Of a stretch of DNA of 64,000 nucleotides, positions 27,093 through 35,804 are shown piece after piece. The translations under genes were made by a program, and so were the position numbers. The stretch is from assembly GCF_013391475.1 (NCBI RefSeq), contig NZ_JACBAZ010000003.1, positions 310,001 through 374,000 of the forward strand. Reading direction: 5' to 3'. A model generated the notes under the pieces. The model made no database searches and was not told the DNA's origin. It saw only the letters and a program-made list of their open reading frames with translations. Positions within the stretch are counted from its first letter, which is position 1; the number at the start of each line of letters is the position of its first letter. Source of the DNA: Oceaniferula marina. GTDB lineage: Bacteria; Verrucomicrobiota; Verrucomicrobiia; Verrucomicrobiales; Akkermansiaceae.

Positions 27093-28584
27093 AATTCCAC
27101 TTGAGCACCCAGGGGTCACTTGTTTCCCGCTGGGATTGCTTTAGTTTTTTCTGATACCGTTCGAGCAGCTCGGCATACTCCGGGTTGCTTGCCAGATTGT
27201 TGGTTTCGTCCGGATCTTTGGCGATGTCGTATAATTCGAATGCCGGCCGTTGGATATAGGATTCCACGGTGCGATTTCCGTATGTTGCCTGTTTCCCCTT
27301 TCTGTATTGGGCCTTCCAACTCGATGCCGCCCACAAATCCGTGGCGAAGGGATACGGCTGATGGTGGGCAATATTCCAAATCAATTTGTACTTCCGGTCA
27401 CGGATCACGCGCATCGGATAATACATCTGAATCTCATGGAAGGTGTGCGATGCGGAAACTTGATCCCAGCCCTTCACTGAGGTTTGATCCAGGATAGGCA
27501 ACCAGGACCTCCCTTGATAGGACTTGAGTTTTTTACCCATATTTTCAAATTGCTCCCGCTCGGGGATCGCTGCCATTTTCTTCGGACTCTGATTTTTTGC
27601 ATTATATCCGCCTGCCATATCAAGGATGGAGGGCGTGATATCCAGGTGGGAAATCATCGCGGTCGAGACCACCCCTTTTTTCTTTTGACGTGGATCACGC
27701 ACCACAAAGGGAACCCTCAAGCCAGCTTCGTAGACCGTCGTTTTTGCCCCGGGAAAGGCCATCCCGTGATCCGCTGTAAAAATAATCACCGTGTTCTCCC
27801 ATTGACCCGCCTGCTTCAAGAGCTTCACCAACCGTCCCAACCCTTGATCCACTCTGGAACAGGACTGGTAATACTGGGCGATTTCAGCCCTACACGTCGG
27901 CGTGTCAGGAAGAAACCCGGGAACCAACACATCCTTCGGATCATAAAACACTTCTTTAACCCCCTGATGGTGGGCCTTATCGGGAAGGTTCCCAAACAGA
28001 TTCGGCTTCAATTCCACATCCGCATTCTTGTCCACTCCACCACTTCGATGAGGACTATGAGTTGCCAGATAGAGGAAAAATGGCTTCTCATCATCGGCCT
28101 CAATAAATTCCCGGGAGCCTTCCACCATGCCAACCGCATTGTGATGGCTCGCTTTGAGGTATTGGTCAAAATGATAGACCGATTCCGGTGCCACGTGGTA
28201 CTTACCCATCTGCGCCGTGCGGTATCCATTCAAACTCATTTGCAATGGGAGGCTAATCGACGCCATCGCCTTAAAGGTCGAAAACTTATGGTAATCATGC
28301 GCGTGGCCAAATTGCCCATTGGCATGGTTGTGAACCCCCGTCATGATCACCGACCGACTGGCCGAGCAGCTCGCCGTCGTCGCGAAGGCTTCAGTAAAAC
28401 GAGTCCCTTCCGCGGCCAGGGCATCAAGGTGAGGTGTCTGGATCACCTCATTGCCATAACATCCGGCAATCGGCGATTGGTCATCGGTCACAAACAAAAT
28501 AATATTCGGTTTACGATGATTGCCTTGCGCAAGGCAAGGGACACAAGCGAACAGAAGGAGAAAGAGTATTCGATGGATATTCAT
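27085..28584 (-). CDS. Secreted sulfatase 2, heparan N-sulfatase (sulfamidase)-like
   Basis: 499 aa with signal peptide (CLAQG). Active site Cys73-S-Ala-S-Arg77; metal residues in FVTDDQSP and TADHGMAF. The neighbourhood GVHNHANGQFGHAHDYHKF, the GKYHVAPESVY segment and YDPKDVLVPGFLPDTPTCRAEIAQYY closely follow the pattern of human SGSH-type sulfamidases, which remove N-sulfate from glucosamine. By that likeness, a sulfated glucosamine-containing glycan is a candidate substrate. The stop codon overlaps the start of sulfatase 1. Confidence 0.88.
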   Translation of the reverse strand: MNIHRILFLLLFACVPCLAQGNHRKPNIILFVTDDQSPIAGCYGNEVIQTPHLDALAAEGTRFTEAFATTASCSASRSVIMTGVHNHANGQFGHAHDYHKFSTFKAMASISLPLQMSLNGYRTAQMGKYHVAPESVYHFDQYLKASHHNAVGMVEGSREFIEADDEKPFFLYLATHSPHRSGGVDKNADVELKPNLFGNLPDKAHHQGVKEVFYDPKDVLVPGFLPDTPTCRAEIAQYYQSCSRVDQGLGRLVKLLKQAGQWENTVIIFTADHGMAFPGAKTTVYEAGLRVPFVVRDPRQKKKGVVSTAMISHLDITPSILDMAGGYNAKNQSPKKMAAIPEREQFENMGKKLKSYQGRSWLPILDQTSVKGWDQVSASHTFHEIQMYYPMRVIRDRKYKLIWNIAHHQPYPFATDLWAASSWKAQYRKGKQATYGNRTVESYIQRPAFELYDIAKDPDETNNLASNPEYAELLERYQKKLKQSQRETSDPWVLKWNYE

Positions 28585-28669
28585 TGGATTATTTGAATGA
28601 TTTGGATTCGTGTCAGATAGATGGATGTCGGTGGAGCGACGCAGCGGGTATAAAAGGAGCCCGATTTAC

Positions 28670-30559
28670 CTACTTAGAGTTGCTCTTTCTCTTTTTCTTC
28701 TTTGTGGGAGCAGGTTCCGGCAGCCCCAAATGCCCGCGCATGCGTGCGATGTAACTTCCGCCATAGCCCTCGGTCACCGCATTCAGCTTGGCCAGTTTTT
28801 TTATCACCGACTCCGGTAATGGCTGCAAACGATCCAAAGCATTATAAGCATAGATGCTGGTAAAGGAATCGCTCTGCTTCGTATCCGCGAATGCGACCAA
28901 TCGCTGCACTGCCTGTTCGGCCTGCTGTTTATTTCGGGGGCTTCGGGCCAGAATTTCGGCTGCGACCAAAGCCGGCAAGCCTCCCCGCTTCATCGTCCTT
29001 AGCAAAAACGCCTCATACTTCACCACGTCACTCTCCGGCAAAGTCTGTAAATAGACGGCGAGCCAGTATGACTCCAGCAGGGGTAGATCTTGTGTTGTCC
29101 ACTTTTCCAAAGCTCTGTCCGCCTCACCCTTGGGCAGCAGTGACAAGCGGGCGTAGGGTAAGATGCTTTCCGGGTCGTAATGCTTCTTGGCCAGCTCGGC
29201 CGGCGTAACACCTAACTTTTCAGCTTGCTGGTGCATCATCGGTTCGGGAAGTAATACAAGATCGCGGGTATTCACCACTTGTTGTTCATGGGCTTGTCGC
29301 ATTGCCAACAAGGTCTGATGATGTTCCGGCACAGCGGCCAAATTGACCGTCTCATGAGGGTCCTTGCTCAGATCGTAAAGCTCCTCCGCCGGGTGAGATT
29401 TCCAAAATGCCGATTGCACGGTATTGGTTTCCCCCTTCTGAAAAAGCTCGAACCATACACGTGTCGCAGGTGTCTGCATTTGGTAATACAATCTCTGACC
29501 ATGAGGCAAAAAGGGCAGGTAATTGCGGATATAAACAAAGCGTCCGTCGGTAAGCGAACGACTCACATCCGGCCGCTCATCCATCCGCCCCCGAAAACCA
29601 AAAGAATACTTGGGAGCCTCCGTCTGGTATTTTCCGAGAAACGCACGCCCATGCTGCCATTCCGGCGGTTTCACTCCGGCCAAAGATAACACGGTGGGCG
29701 CAAGATCGACAAAACCAACCAGCCGCTCACTCTGGCCACCCGCACGATAACCCTCCGGTGCCAGATGCCGGAATTTTTCCGGTACATGCACAATCATCGG
29801 GACATGCAGCCCGGACCAACCGGCATAACGCTTACCACGTGGCATCCCCGAACCATGATCGGCATAATAAAAGACAATCGTGTCGTCTTCCAAACCCGCC
29901 TGCTTGAGCTCATCCAGACAGCGTTGCGCCTGCCGATCCACCTCCGTGAGCCGATCATAATACTGTGCCCAATTTTTTCGGACCTCCGGTCGATCCGGAT
30001 GGTATGGAGGCAAGCTCACCTTGGATGGATCGTGCTGCGGGTTAGGATGCGCATTCCGGATCTGGCTTTCATGCGATTTGGTAAAATTGAAGATGGCAAA
30101 AAACGGCTTCCCTTCCGGGCGGCTTTTCCAGTGGGCTTTGGACGAGGATTCGTGCCAACCTTTGTGTTCCACCCGAATATTGTAATCCTCCTTGGCTCGA
30201 TTCGTACAATAATAGCCGGCCTCACGCAGTAAAGCCGGATAGAATGTCAGCCACTCCGGAGCCTTCACCCGCGACCGCATATGCTGGGCACCCAGAGACG
30301 GGGCATACATCCCAGTGATGATCGTCGTGCGCGCCGCAGCGCAAACCGGGGCCGTAGAACTCGCTCGCGTGTAGATCATCGATCTCGATGCGAGAGCATC
30401 CAGATGGGGCGTCGTCGCATAGGTATCACCATAACACCCGAGATGTGGGCCATGGTCCTCTGCCGTAATCCACAGAATGTTGGGTCGCTCGGCCGCCAGT
30501 GCAACAGAGGACGCAAGTAATAAAACCAAAGCAGGCAGGTTGCAGAACAAACGTATCAT
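28670..30559 (-). CDS. Secreted S1-type sulfatase 3 with C-terminal helical extension
   Basis: 629 aa; signal peptide ends near LAAE. Active site Cys73-A-A-A-Arg77; metal residues TAEDHGP and YYADHGSGMP. Like sulfatase 1 it has the variant NRAKEDYN. The catalytic domain seems to end near residue 450; the last 150 residues (ALEKWTTQDLPLLESYW... KQQAEQAVQRLVAFAD) are helical, look like HEAT repeats and are absent from the other sulfatases here. The tail ends in a Lys-rich KKKKRKSNSK. It lies 85 bp upstream of sulfatase 2. Confidence 0.9.
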   Translation of the reverse strand: MIRLFCNLPALVLLLASSVALAAERPNILWITAEDHGPHLGCYGDTYATTPHLDALASRSMIYTRASSTAPVCAAARTTIITGMYAPSLGAQHMRSRVKAPEWLTFYPALLREAGYYCTNRAKEDYNIRVEHKGWHESSSKAHWKSRPEGKPFFAIFNFTKSHESQIRNAHPNPQHDPSKVSLPPYHPDRPEVRKNWAQYYDRLTEVDRQAQRCLDELKQAGLEDDTIVFYYADHGSGMPRGKRYAGWSGLHVPMIVHVPEKFRHLAPEGYRAGGQSERLVGFVDLAPTVLSLAGVKPPEWQHGRAFLGKYQTEAPKYSFGFRGRMDERPDVSRSLTDGRFVYIRNYLPFLPHGQRLYYQMQTPATRVWFELFQKGETNTVQSAFWKSHPAEELYDLSKDPHETVNLAAVPEHHQTLLAMRQAHEQQVVNTRDLVLLPEPMMHQQAEKLGVTPAELAKKHYDPESILPYARLSLLPKGEADRALEKWTTQDLPLLESYWLAVYLQTLPESDVVKYEAFLLRTMKRGGLPALVAAEILARSPRNKQQAEQAVQRLVAFADTKQSDSFTSIYAYNALDRLQPLPESVIKKLAKLNAVTEGYGGSYIARMRGHLGLPEPAPTKKKKRKSNSK

Positions 30560-30595
30560 ATCGGCTTCTAATTACGCTACCCGCCTGCAATCATT

Positions 30596-31996
30596 TCACT
30601 TGTTCTTTTTTGACTTCTTCTTTTTTGGCTTGGCTTGTCCGAGAGGTTTTTTAGCCGACCCGGCTCCCCAGAGCGGCTCTTTCATCTGGCTTTCCCATAC
30701 CTTCATTTTGGATGTGAGCTTTTTCGTTACCTCCGGATGTTCGCTCGCCAGGTTGTTGCTCTCGGAAATATCTTTACTCAAGTCATACAACTCGGGGGCG
30801 GCCCCCGCTTCATTCCGGTTATGAATCAGCTTCCATTTTCCTTCACGAATGGAAATGCTACCCTTGGATCCATGCTGACGCCAATGAAGAGCCCGGACTG
30901 GAAGTGAGCTTTTCTCACCGGTCAACAATGGTAAAAAGCTGCGGCCATCCAGCTTCCAATCGGAGACTACGGCATTTCCGGATGCCTCGATAAAGGTGGG
31001 CAGAATATCCAAGGAAATAATGGGATCATCAATCACAGAACCGGGCTTGATTTTATCGGGCCAGCGCATCGCCCATGGCACACGGACCCCCCCTTCCCAC
31101 AACGTGCCTTTCTTACCTTTCAGCGGGGTGTTGTTTGCCCCCAATGCGGTCTGGCCACCGTTGTCATTGGTATAAATCACAATGGTATTCCCCTCAAGGC
31201 CACTCTCCTTGATCACTTTCAGGATCTTACCCACATTATCATCTAGCGAAACAACCAGACCGGCATAATTTTTCCGCCCTTTGCCTGTGATGTGTTCCAG
31301 ACGCTTCAAATCTTCTTTCTTCGGTTGTAAGGGGCCGTGCGGGGAAGTGAAAGATACAAACAAATAGAACGGCTTATCCTTGTTCTCTTTGATAAAGCGG
31401 CATGCGGCGGTTCCCAGTCGGTCCGTGATATAGCCTTCCTCTTTGGTCGGCTTGTCATTGTCGAGAATCACCCGGTGCGGGCTTGGTTTCTCATAGGGGA
31501 AATATCCACGGGATCCTTGGAGCAGCCCGTAAAACCAGTCATACCCCCGCTTGTTTGGGTGCATTTCTTCAGGGTAGCCAAGATGCCACTTTCCTATCAA
31601 ACCCGTCCGATAGCCCATTTTCTGCAAACGCTTCACACCAAAGGTTTCATTCAAATCCACTCCATTCTGGTGTCCCGGAGGCAGGTTGTTATCGTATCCG
31701 AACCGCTGTTGGTAACGGCCGGTCATCAGGCCCGCGCGCGATGGAGAACAAACACAGCCTGACATGTACGCATTCGTCAGACGAACCCCGTCCCGGGCTA
31801 TCGTGTCAATATGCGGAGTCAATTGCTTCATGTCCTCTGCGCAGTTCGGCTGAAATCCAAAATCCGCATATCCGGCATCATCCGAATACAAAATCACAAT
31901 GTTAGGTTTCTCCGCTGCTTGAAGGGAGGTCAGGGACATCACCCCCATGGCCAACCATTTGAATACGTTCTTTTTCATTTGTTTATCCTTGTTCAT
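30596..31996 (-). CDS. Secreted S1-type sulfatase 4 (first gene of operon 1)
   Basis: 466 aa from ATG 31996 (MNKDKQ); MKKNVFKW at 31978 is another possible start. Active site Cys83-S-Pro-S-Arg87, metal residues YSDDAGY and TNDNGGQ, and GKWHLGYPEEMHPNKRGYDWFYG. This is the arylsulfatase A-like type that includes GalNAc-sulfate sulfatases. The C terminus is Lys-rich (KPKKKKSKKNK). It leads the five-gene operon and is divergent from the XylR-like regulator at 32307. Confidence 0.9.
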   Translation of the reverse strand: MNKDKQMKKNVFKWLAMGVMSLTSLQAAEKPNIVILYSDDAGYADFGFQPNCAEDMKQLTPHIDTIARDGVRLTNAYMSGCVCSPSRAGLMTGRYQQRFGYDNNLPPGHQNGVDLNETFGVKRLQKMGYRTGLIGKWHLGYPEEMHPNKRGYDWFYGLLQGSRGYFPYEKPSPHRVILDNDKPTKEEGYITDRLGTAACRFIKENKDKPFYLFVSFTSPHGPLQPKKEDLKRLEHITGKGRKNYAGLVVSLDDNVGKILKVIKESGLEGNTIVIYTNDNGGQTALGANNTPLKGKKGTLWEGGVRVPWAMRWPDKIKPGSVIDDPIISLDILPTFIEASGNAVVSDWKLDGRSFLPLLTGEKSSLPVRALHWRQHGSKGSISIREGKWKLIHNRNEAGAAPELYDLSKDISESNNLASEHPEVTKKLTSKMKVWESQMKEPLWGAGSAKKPLGQAKPKKKKSKKNK

Positions 31997-32049
31997 TGTT
32001 GCTGGACGATTGATTTTTAAGGCTGCTGAAACCGTCATATTCAGGCACA

Positions 32050-32067
32050 AAAAAGCGTTCGCTTTTT
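32050..32067. promoter_or_regulatory. Palindrome in the regulator/sulfatase intergenic region
   Basis: AAAAAGCG (32050-32057), TT, CGCTTTTT (32060-32067) is a perfect inverted repeat 54-71 bp upstream of the sulfatase 4 start. The rest of the 310-bp divergent region (31997-32306) has no other clear element. As the adjacent gene encodes a DNA-binding regulator, this is a candidate operator; a hairpin in the 5' leader is the other option. Confidence 0.4.
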
Positions 32068-32306
32068 ACATTGCCGAGATAGCCATTGATTTTCCATCTC
32101 CTTTTCTCTAGTTTGCAGCAAGAGTCCTTCCGATCGATAGTAATCATATAAACTGCATAATCCCAGTCAGGCTTTCGTTTTTTCATCAACAATTTTCCTC
32201 CCCCCCGCCTAACCTTCCCCCTTATCTTCGCCCCGCTCCACCCTCGGCCACCAGTTGACTACTGGCTGATTTTCTGAAACCAAACATTCCATCCACTGAC
32301 AAGCTC

Positions 32307-33470
32307 ATGGGAACCGATAAACGTTACGACATCGCGATCATTTTTCCTGACTGGTATGCTTTCCTGCACGACGCCATGGAGGGGGTGCTAGAAATCAGAG
32401 GCATCCGGCGTCACTGCCATTTCAGAAACTTTATCTCCAAAGACTTTAGCCAAGCGGTGGATTTCCCAAAGGGATATCGCCCGGATGGTATCATCGTCTC
32501 TTACGATGCCGACCACATGGACGCCCCCTGGCTTGAGGAGCTCGACATCCCGGTCGTCAATATCTTCTCATCAACCAATCGTATTTTCCCGACTGTTGGC
32601 GTATGCCCGGTGTCCATGGCCCAGACCATTGTCGAACACTTTTCAACGCTCGGTTTCCAAACACTGGGCATCACAGGAACCATCCACCAGACGCACTCCT
32701 CTCCGGTCCACCAGCATATCATCGAAGAATGCACAGCGCGGGGAATGGACCACTGGTATGTCGAAGTTCCAGACGGCATCCACGCCGGCGCATGGCATAT
32801 GCTCGAGGAGCATGCCCCCGACCTTAAAGAAAAGCTTCTCCTAAGCTCGGCCAAAACAGGCGTTTACACAGTGCACGACATGCGCGGCCGTTTGGTCGCG
32901 GATTATTGCACGGAACTGGGGATCAAGGTTCCGGAGCAAGTCGGCATCCTTGGCCGATTCGATTCCATTAACGCCCGACTCTGCACTCCGGAGCTCTCCA
33001 GTATCGTGATGCCTGCCAGACAAATCGGCGGGCAAGCCATTCAATTACTGATCCAATTGATTGACGGCAGTCCTGTCGACGAGCTTTACCCGATGGTCGA
33101 GGTCCACGAAGTCCGGGTCCGGGAATCCACCGTCGGCAAGTCCGACCCCGACATGATTGCCCTCCAGGCTCGAACCATCATCCGGGAGAAAGCCTGCAAG
33201 GGGCTGACCGTCGACGAGCTGATTCAATCGCTGCCTCTTGCGCGCAGCACCTTCGAAAAGCGATACCGGGCACTGACAGGCTCATCCCCTGCCCAGGAAA
33301 TCCGAAAAATCCGAGTCGAAAAAGCCCGCCAGCTCCTGCTGACGAGCAAAAAAACCATCGATGAAATTGCCTACGAAGTCGGGTTCACCGACCCCCGGCC
33401 CTTTGTTGTCTTTTTTAAACGCGAGGTCGGCGAAACCCCAGGCGGGTTCCGTAAAGCCTATGTCGAATGA
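32307..33470 (+). CDS. XylR-like transcriptional regulator (LacI-type sensor + AraC DNA-binding domain)
   Basis: 387 aa, cytoplasmic. Residues about 1-265 resemble a periplasmic-binding-protein/LacI sensor (DGIIVSYDADHMD, VNIFSSTNRIFPTVGV, VGILGRFDSINARLCTPELSSI). Residues about 285-385 are an AraC-type double HTH (LPLARSTFEKRYRALTG... TIDEIAYEVGFTDPRPFVVFFKREVGETPGGFR). This is the domain order of XylR from E. coli. It probably senses a sugar released by the neighbouring sulfatases and glycosidases and controls operon 1, from which it is divergent. Confidence 0.9.
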   Translation: MGTDKRYDIAIIFPDWYAFLHDAMEGVLEIRGIRRHCHFRNFISKDFSQAVDFPKGYRPDGIIVSYDADHMDAPWLEELDIPVVNIFSSTNRIFPTVGVCPVSMAQTIVEHFSTLGFQTLGITGTIHQTHSSPVHQHIIEECTARGMDHWYVEVPDGIHAGAWHMLEEHAPDLKEKLLLSSAKTGVYTVHDMRGRLVADYCTELGIKVPEQVGILGRFDSINARLCTPELSSIVMPARQIGGQAIQLLIQLIDGSPVDELYPMVEVHEVRVRESTVGKSDPDMIALQARTIIREKACKGLTVDELIQSLPLARSTFEKRYRALTGSSPAQEIRKIRVEKARQLLLTSKKTIDEIAYEVGFTDPRPFVVFFKREVGETPGGFRKAYVE

Positions 33471-33530
33471 TAACCGCCGGAAGCGAGCGGAAAATTTTAC
33501 GGCAAGACTCAGACTTCGGCATCTCCGGCA

Positions 33531-34154
33531 CTACTTCCTGCGCCGAACGAGAAGAGCCGTTGCCCCAAGCCCGAGAAGAGCTGCGGATGAGGGCTCGGGC
33601 ACTGTGGTGACAAATTCAATTTGAAAGCCTTCAAGGCGGGAGTTGCCGTTAGCATCAGGTGAATTGTCGATCGCCTCCAATGATAATGATGCTCCTTGCC
33701 CAGTGGTCAAATCTACGGTGTTGCCAGTAGCGGAAATGGTTTCACCATTCACAAGCCAGTTGTCGCCTCCATTGTTATCGAAGCGGTCCACCGTCACAAA
33801 TTTCCAGGAGTCAACCGAACCCGGGCTGGTCAGAGTCACATCACTGATGGTAAACAGCGCAGTCTTCGTATTGTCTGTTCCAGTCGTACCGCCATTGAAT
33901 CGCACACGCTGGGTGGAAAAAACCACCCCTGAAGTGCCGTCGTTAAACGTAGCATCCAGAGTGAGATCAAACGTAAAGGTCACGCCGTCTGCTACGACAG
34001 CGATATCTTCAATGGTGATTGGCACACTCGTGCCCGTGTAGCTTGAGAAGTCAGCCCCTGTGTTATTCGTAAAAGTATAGGTAATGGTCGCAGCCTGCAC
34101 AGACCCGATTGCCCCAATCAGGCTCAGTAAGCATAGAATAGGATTACGTTTCAT
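33531..34154 (-). CDS. PEP-CTERM-anchored secreted protein A (207 aa)
   Basis: Start at ATG 34154 (MKRNPILCLLSLIG) gives a signal peptide; the open frame begins at 34232. The mature part is Thr/Gly/Asp-rich and beta-like. The C terminus has the sorting signal VPEPSSAALLGLGATALLV then RRRK: PEP motif, hydrophobic stretch, basic cluster, recognised by an exosortase (not in this window). Its function is unknown; such proteins are often surface or matrix components. It lies between the XylR-like gene and sulfatase 5. Confidence 0.82.
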   Translation of the reverse strand: MKRNPILCLLSLIGAIGSVQAATITYTFTNNTGADFSSYTGTSVPITIEDIAVVADGVTFTFDLTLDATFNDGTSGVVFSTQRVRFNGGTTGTDNTKTALFTISDVTLTSPGSVDSWKFVTVDRFDNNGGDNWLVNGETISATGNTVDLTTGQGASLSLEAIDNSPDANGNSRLEGFQIEFVTTVPEPSSAALLGLGATALLVRRRK

Positions 34155-34279
34155 AGTATGTGTATTGGTGTTTTGCGGCTCATGTGAAAAAACATAAACC
34201 ATTATTAGTGAACATCTTAGCAAATAAACCACTGGATGTATATAGGAATTTCAACCGTATATCTTCAATGCTTCACCAC

Positions 34280-34319
34280 AAAAAAAACCGGCAGACAGGA
34301 CAAAGCCCATCCGCCGGTT
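34280..34319 (-). terminator. Terminator of sulfatase operon 2
   Basis: Read on the minus strand: AACCGGC/GCCGGTT stem (34286-34292 with 34313-34319), 20-nt loop, then a run of eight T. It lies 24 bp after the sulfatase 5 stop. Its sequence is similar to the terminators at 49.1 and 50.2 kb. Confidence 0.75.
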
Positions 34320-34342
34320 CCTACACACAATGAAAGGTCAGA

Positions 34343-35728
34343 TTATGGTTTCTTTTTCGGCTTTTCTTTAGAGCCTTTACCCACTTCGCCAAGCGTTGGG
34401 TAAACTTTGTCAGCATCGCGCCACTTGATATTACCATCCTTGCGTACGGCTACCCATCCCTGGCCCTCCTGCCAGAGCGGCTCAACCAAGCCTGTTTCCC
34501 ACGTGGCAACCAACTTCAGCAACTCCTGAACCTTCTCCGGGTTGCTTTTGGCAACATCGTTGAGCTCACTAAGATCCTCGCCAACTTTGTAGAGCATCGG
34601 ATCCAGGCCTTCAGCGCGGATCAGTTTCCATTTTCCTTTGCGAACGGCAGCCTGTTCAAGCTTGCGCCAGTAGAGAACATCATGCGGGCTGCCGGACTTC
34701 TCACCGGTGAGGTAGGGCATGACATCCACTCCATCGAGAGGATTCGGAGTTTTACTTCCTCCGGCCAGCTTGAAGCTGGTTGGGAAAATATCCATGGCTG
34801 AAGTCAAGCCGTCGAATTTCTGTCCACCCTTGATTTGAGCAGGCCAGTTCACAATAAATGGTACGCGGTGTCCGCCTTCGAACTCGACCCCCTTTTTACC
34901 ATTGAGTGGATAATTAGATGCGGCGCCGCAGGTTCCACCATTATCACTGACAAACCAAATCACGGTGTTCTGGCGCAACTTGTTTTTTTCGAGATAAGCC
35001 ACAAGACGGCCAATGTTGTCGTCCATGTTCTGAATCAAGGCGTGGTAAGCATTGCCGTTGGCCTTCGCCTTATCTTCAGGCGTCACCTGCAGCGGGGTGT
35101 GTGGTGCAGTATAGGAGAGAAACATAAAAAAGGGAGCCTTCTTGTCAGCCTCCACCATCTCGATTGCGGCATCGGTCATGCGATCGGTGAGATGCCCTTC
35201 GAATTTTACATGTTCACCATTGTGCTCCATGGAATGCCAATTCCCGTATTTCTCTTTTTTGCCATAGAAAAAACTGCGACTTCCTTCCCGCAGTCCGTAG
35301 AACTCATCGAACCCCCGCTTGGTCGGATACATTTCATCCAGGTTGCCGAGGTGCCATTTCCCGATCATGTAGGTTTTGTATCCCAACGACTGAAATGCCT
35401 GACCAATCGTATATTCGGACGTCACCATCCCTTGCTTGCCACGCGGGCAATTCGCCTCGTGCCCAAAGCGTTGCTGGTATCTGCCGGTAATGAAGCCAGC
35501 CCGCGAAGGACTGCAAACCGAGGCTGCCGCATGTCCATCGGTAAAGATCACACCATTTTTTGCCAACTTGTCGAGATGCGGTGTCTTGACGACTTCGGAT
35601 CCTTGGAACCCGAGGTCCTTGTAACCAAGGTCATCCGCCATGATCACGATCACGTTAGGTTTTTCTGCCGTAGCAGCGACAACGCTGAAAATCAGCGAAG
35701 ATGCGATGGATAATAGTTTCTTGTTCAT
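34343..35728 (-). CDS. Secreted S1-type sulfatase 5 (last gene of operon 2)
   Basis: 461 aa from ATG 35728 (MNKKLLSIASS, cleavage near ATAEK); the frame reaches 35878. Active site Cys72-S-Pro-S-Arg76, metal residues MADDLGYKDLG and FVSDNGGT, plus GKWHLGNLDEMYPTKRGFDEFYG. It resembles sulfatase 9 more than the others (similar GRYQQRFGHEANCPRG / GTYQQRHGFECNGPHG stretches), suggesting duplication. It is the distal member of the DUF6288-GH20-three-sulfatase operon. Confidence 0.9.
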   Translation of the reverse strand: MNKKLLSIASSLIFSVVAATAEKPNVIVIMADDLGYKDLGFQGSEVVKTPHLDKLAKNGVIFTDGHAAASVCSPSRAGFITGRYQQRFGHEANCPRGKQGMVTSEYTIGQAFQSLGYKTYMIGKWHLGNLDEMYPTKRGFDEFYGLREGSRSFFYGKKEKYGNWHSMEHNGEHVKFEGHLTDRMTDAAIEMVEADKKAPFFMFLSYTAPHTPLQVTPEDKAKANGNAYHALIQNMDDNIGRLVAYLEKNKLRQNTVIWFVSDNGGTCGAASNYPLNGKKGVEFEGGHRVPFIVNWPAQIKGGQKFDGLTSAMDIFPTSFKLAGGSKTPNPLDGVDVMPYLTGEKSGSPHDVLYWRKLEQAAVRKGKWKLIRAEGLDPMLYKVGEDLSELNDVAKSNPEKVQELLKLVATWETGLVEPLWQEGQGWVAVRKDGNIKWRDADKVYPTLGEVGKGSKEKPKKKP

Positions 35729-35804
35729 GAGTATCATCTGATTGTGAGTGCGGAGACTCTCACCGATACGATGAAGAATGGAGTCATCATTCTCCGATTC
35801 ATCG

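Noticed and set aside
27484..28596. 370-codon open frame on the plus strand
   Set aside because: Antisense of sulfatase 2.
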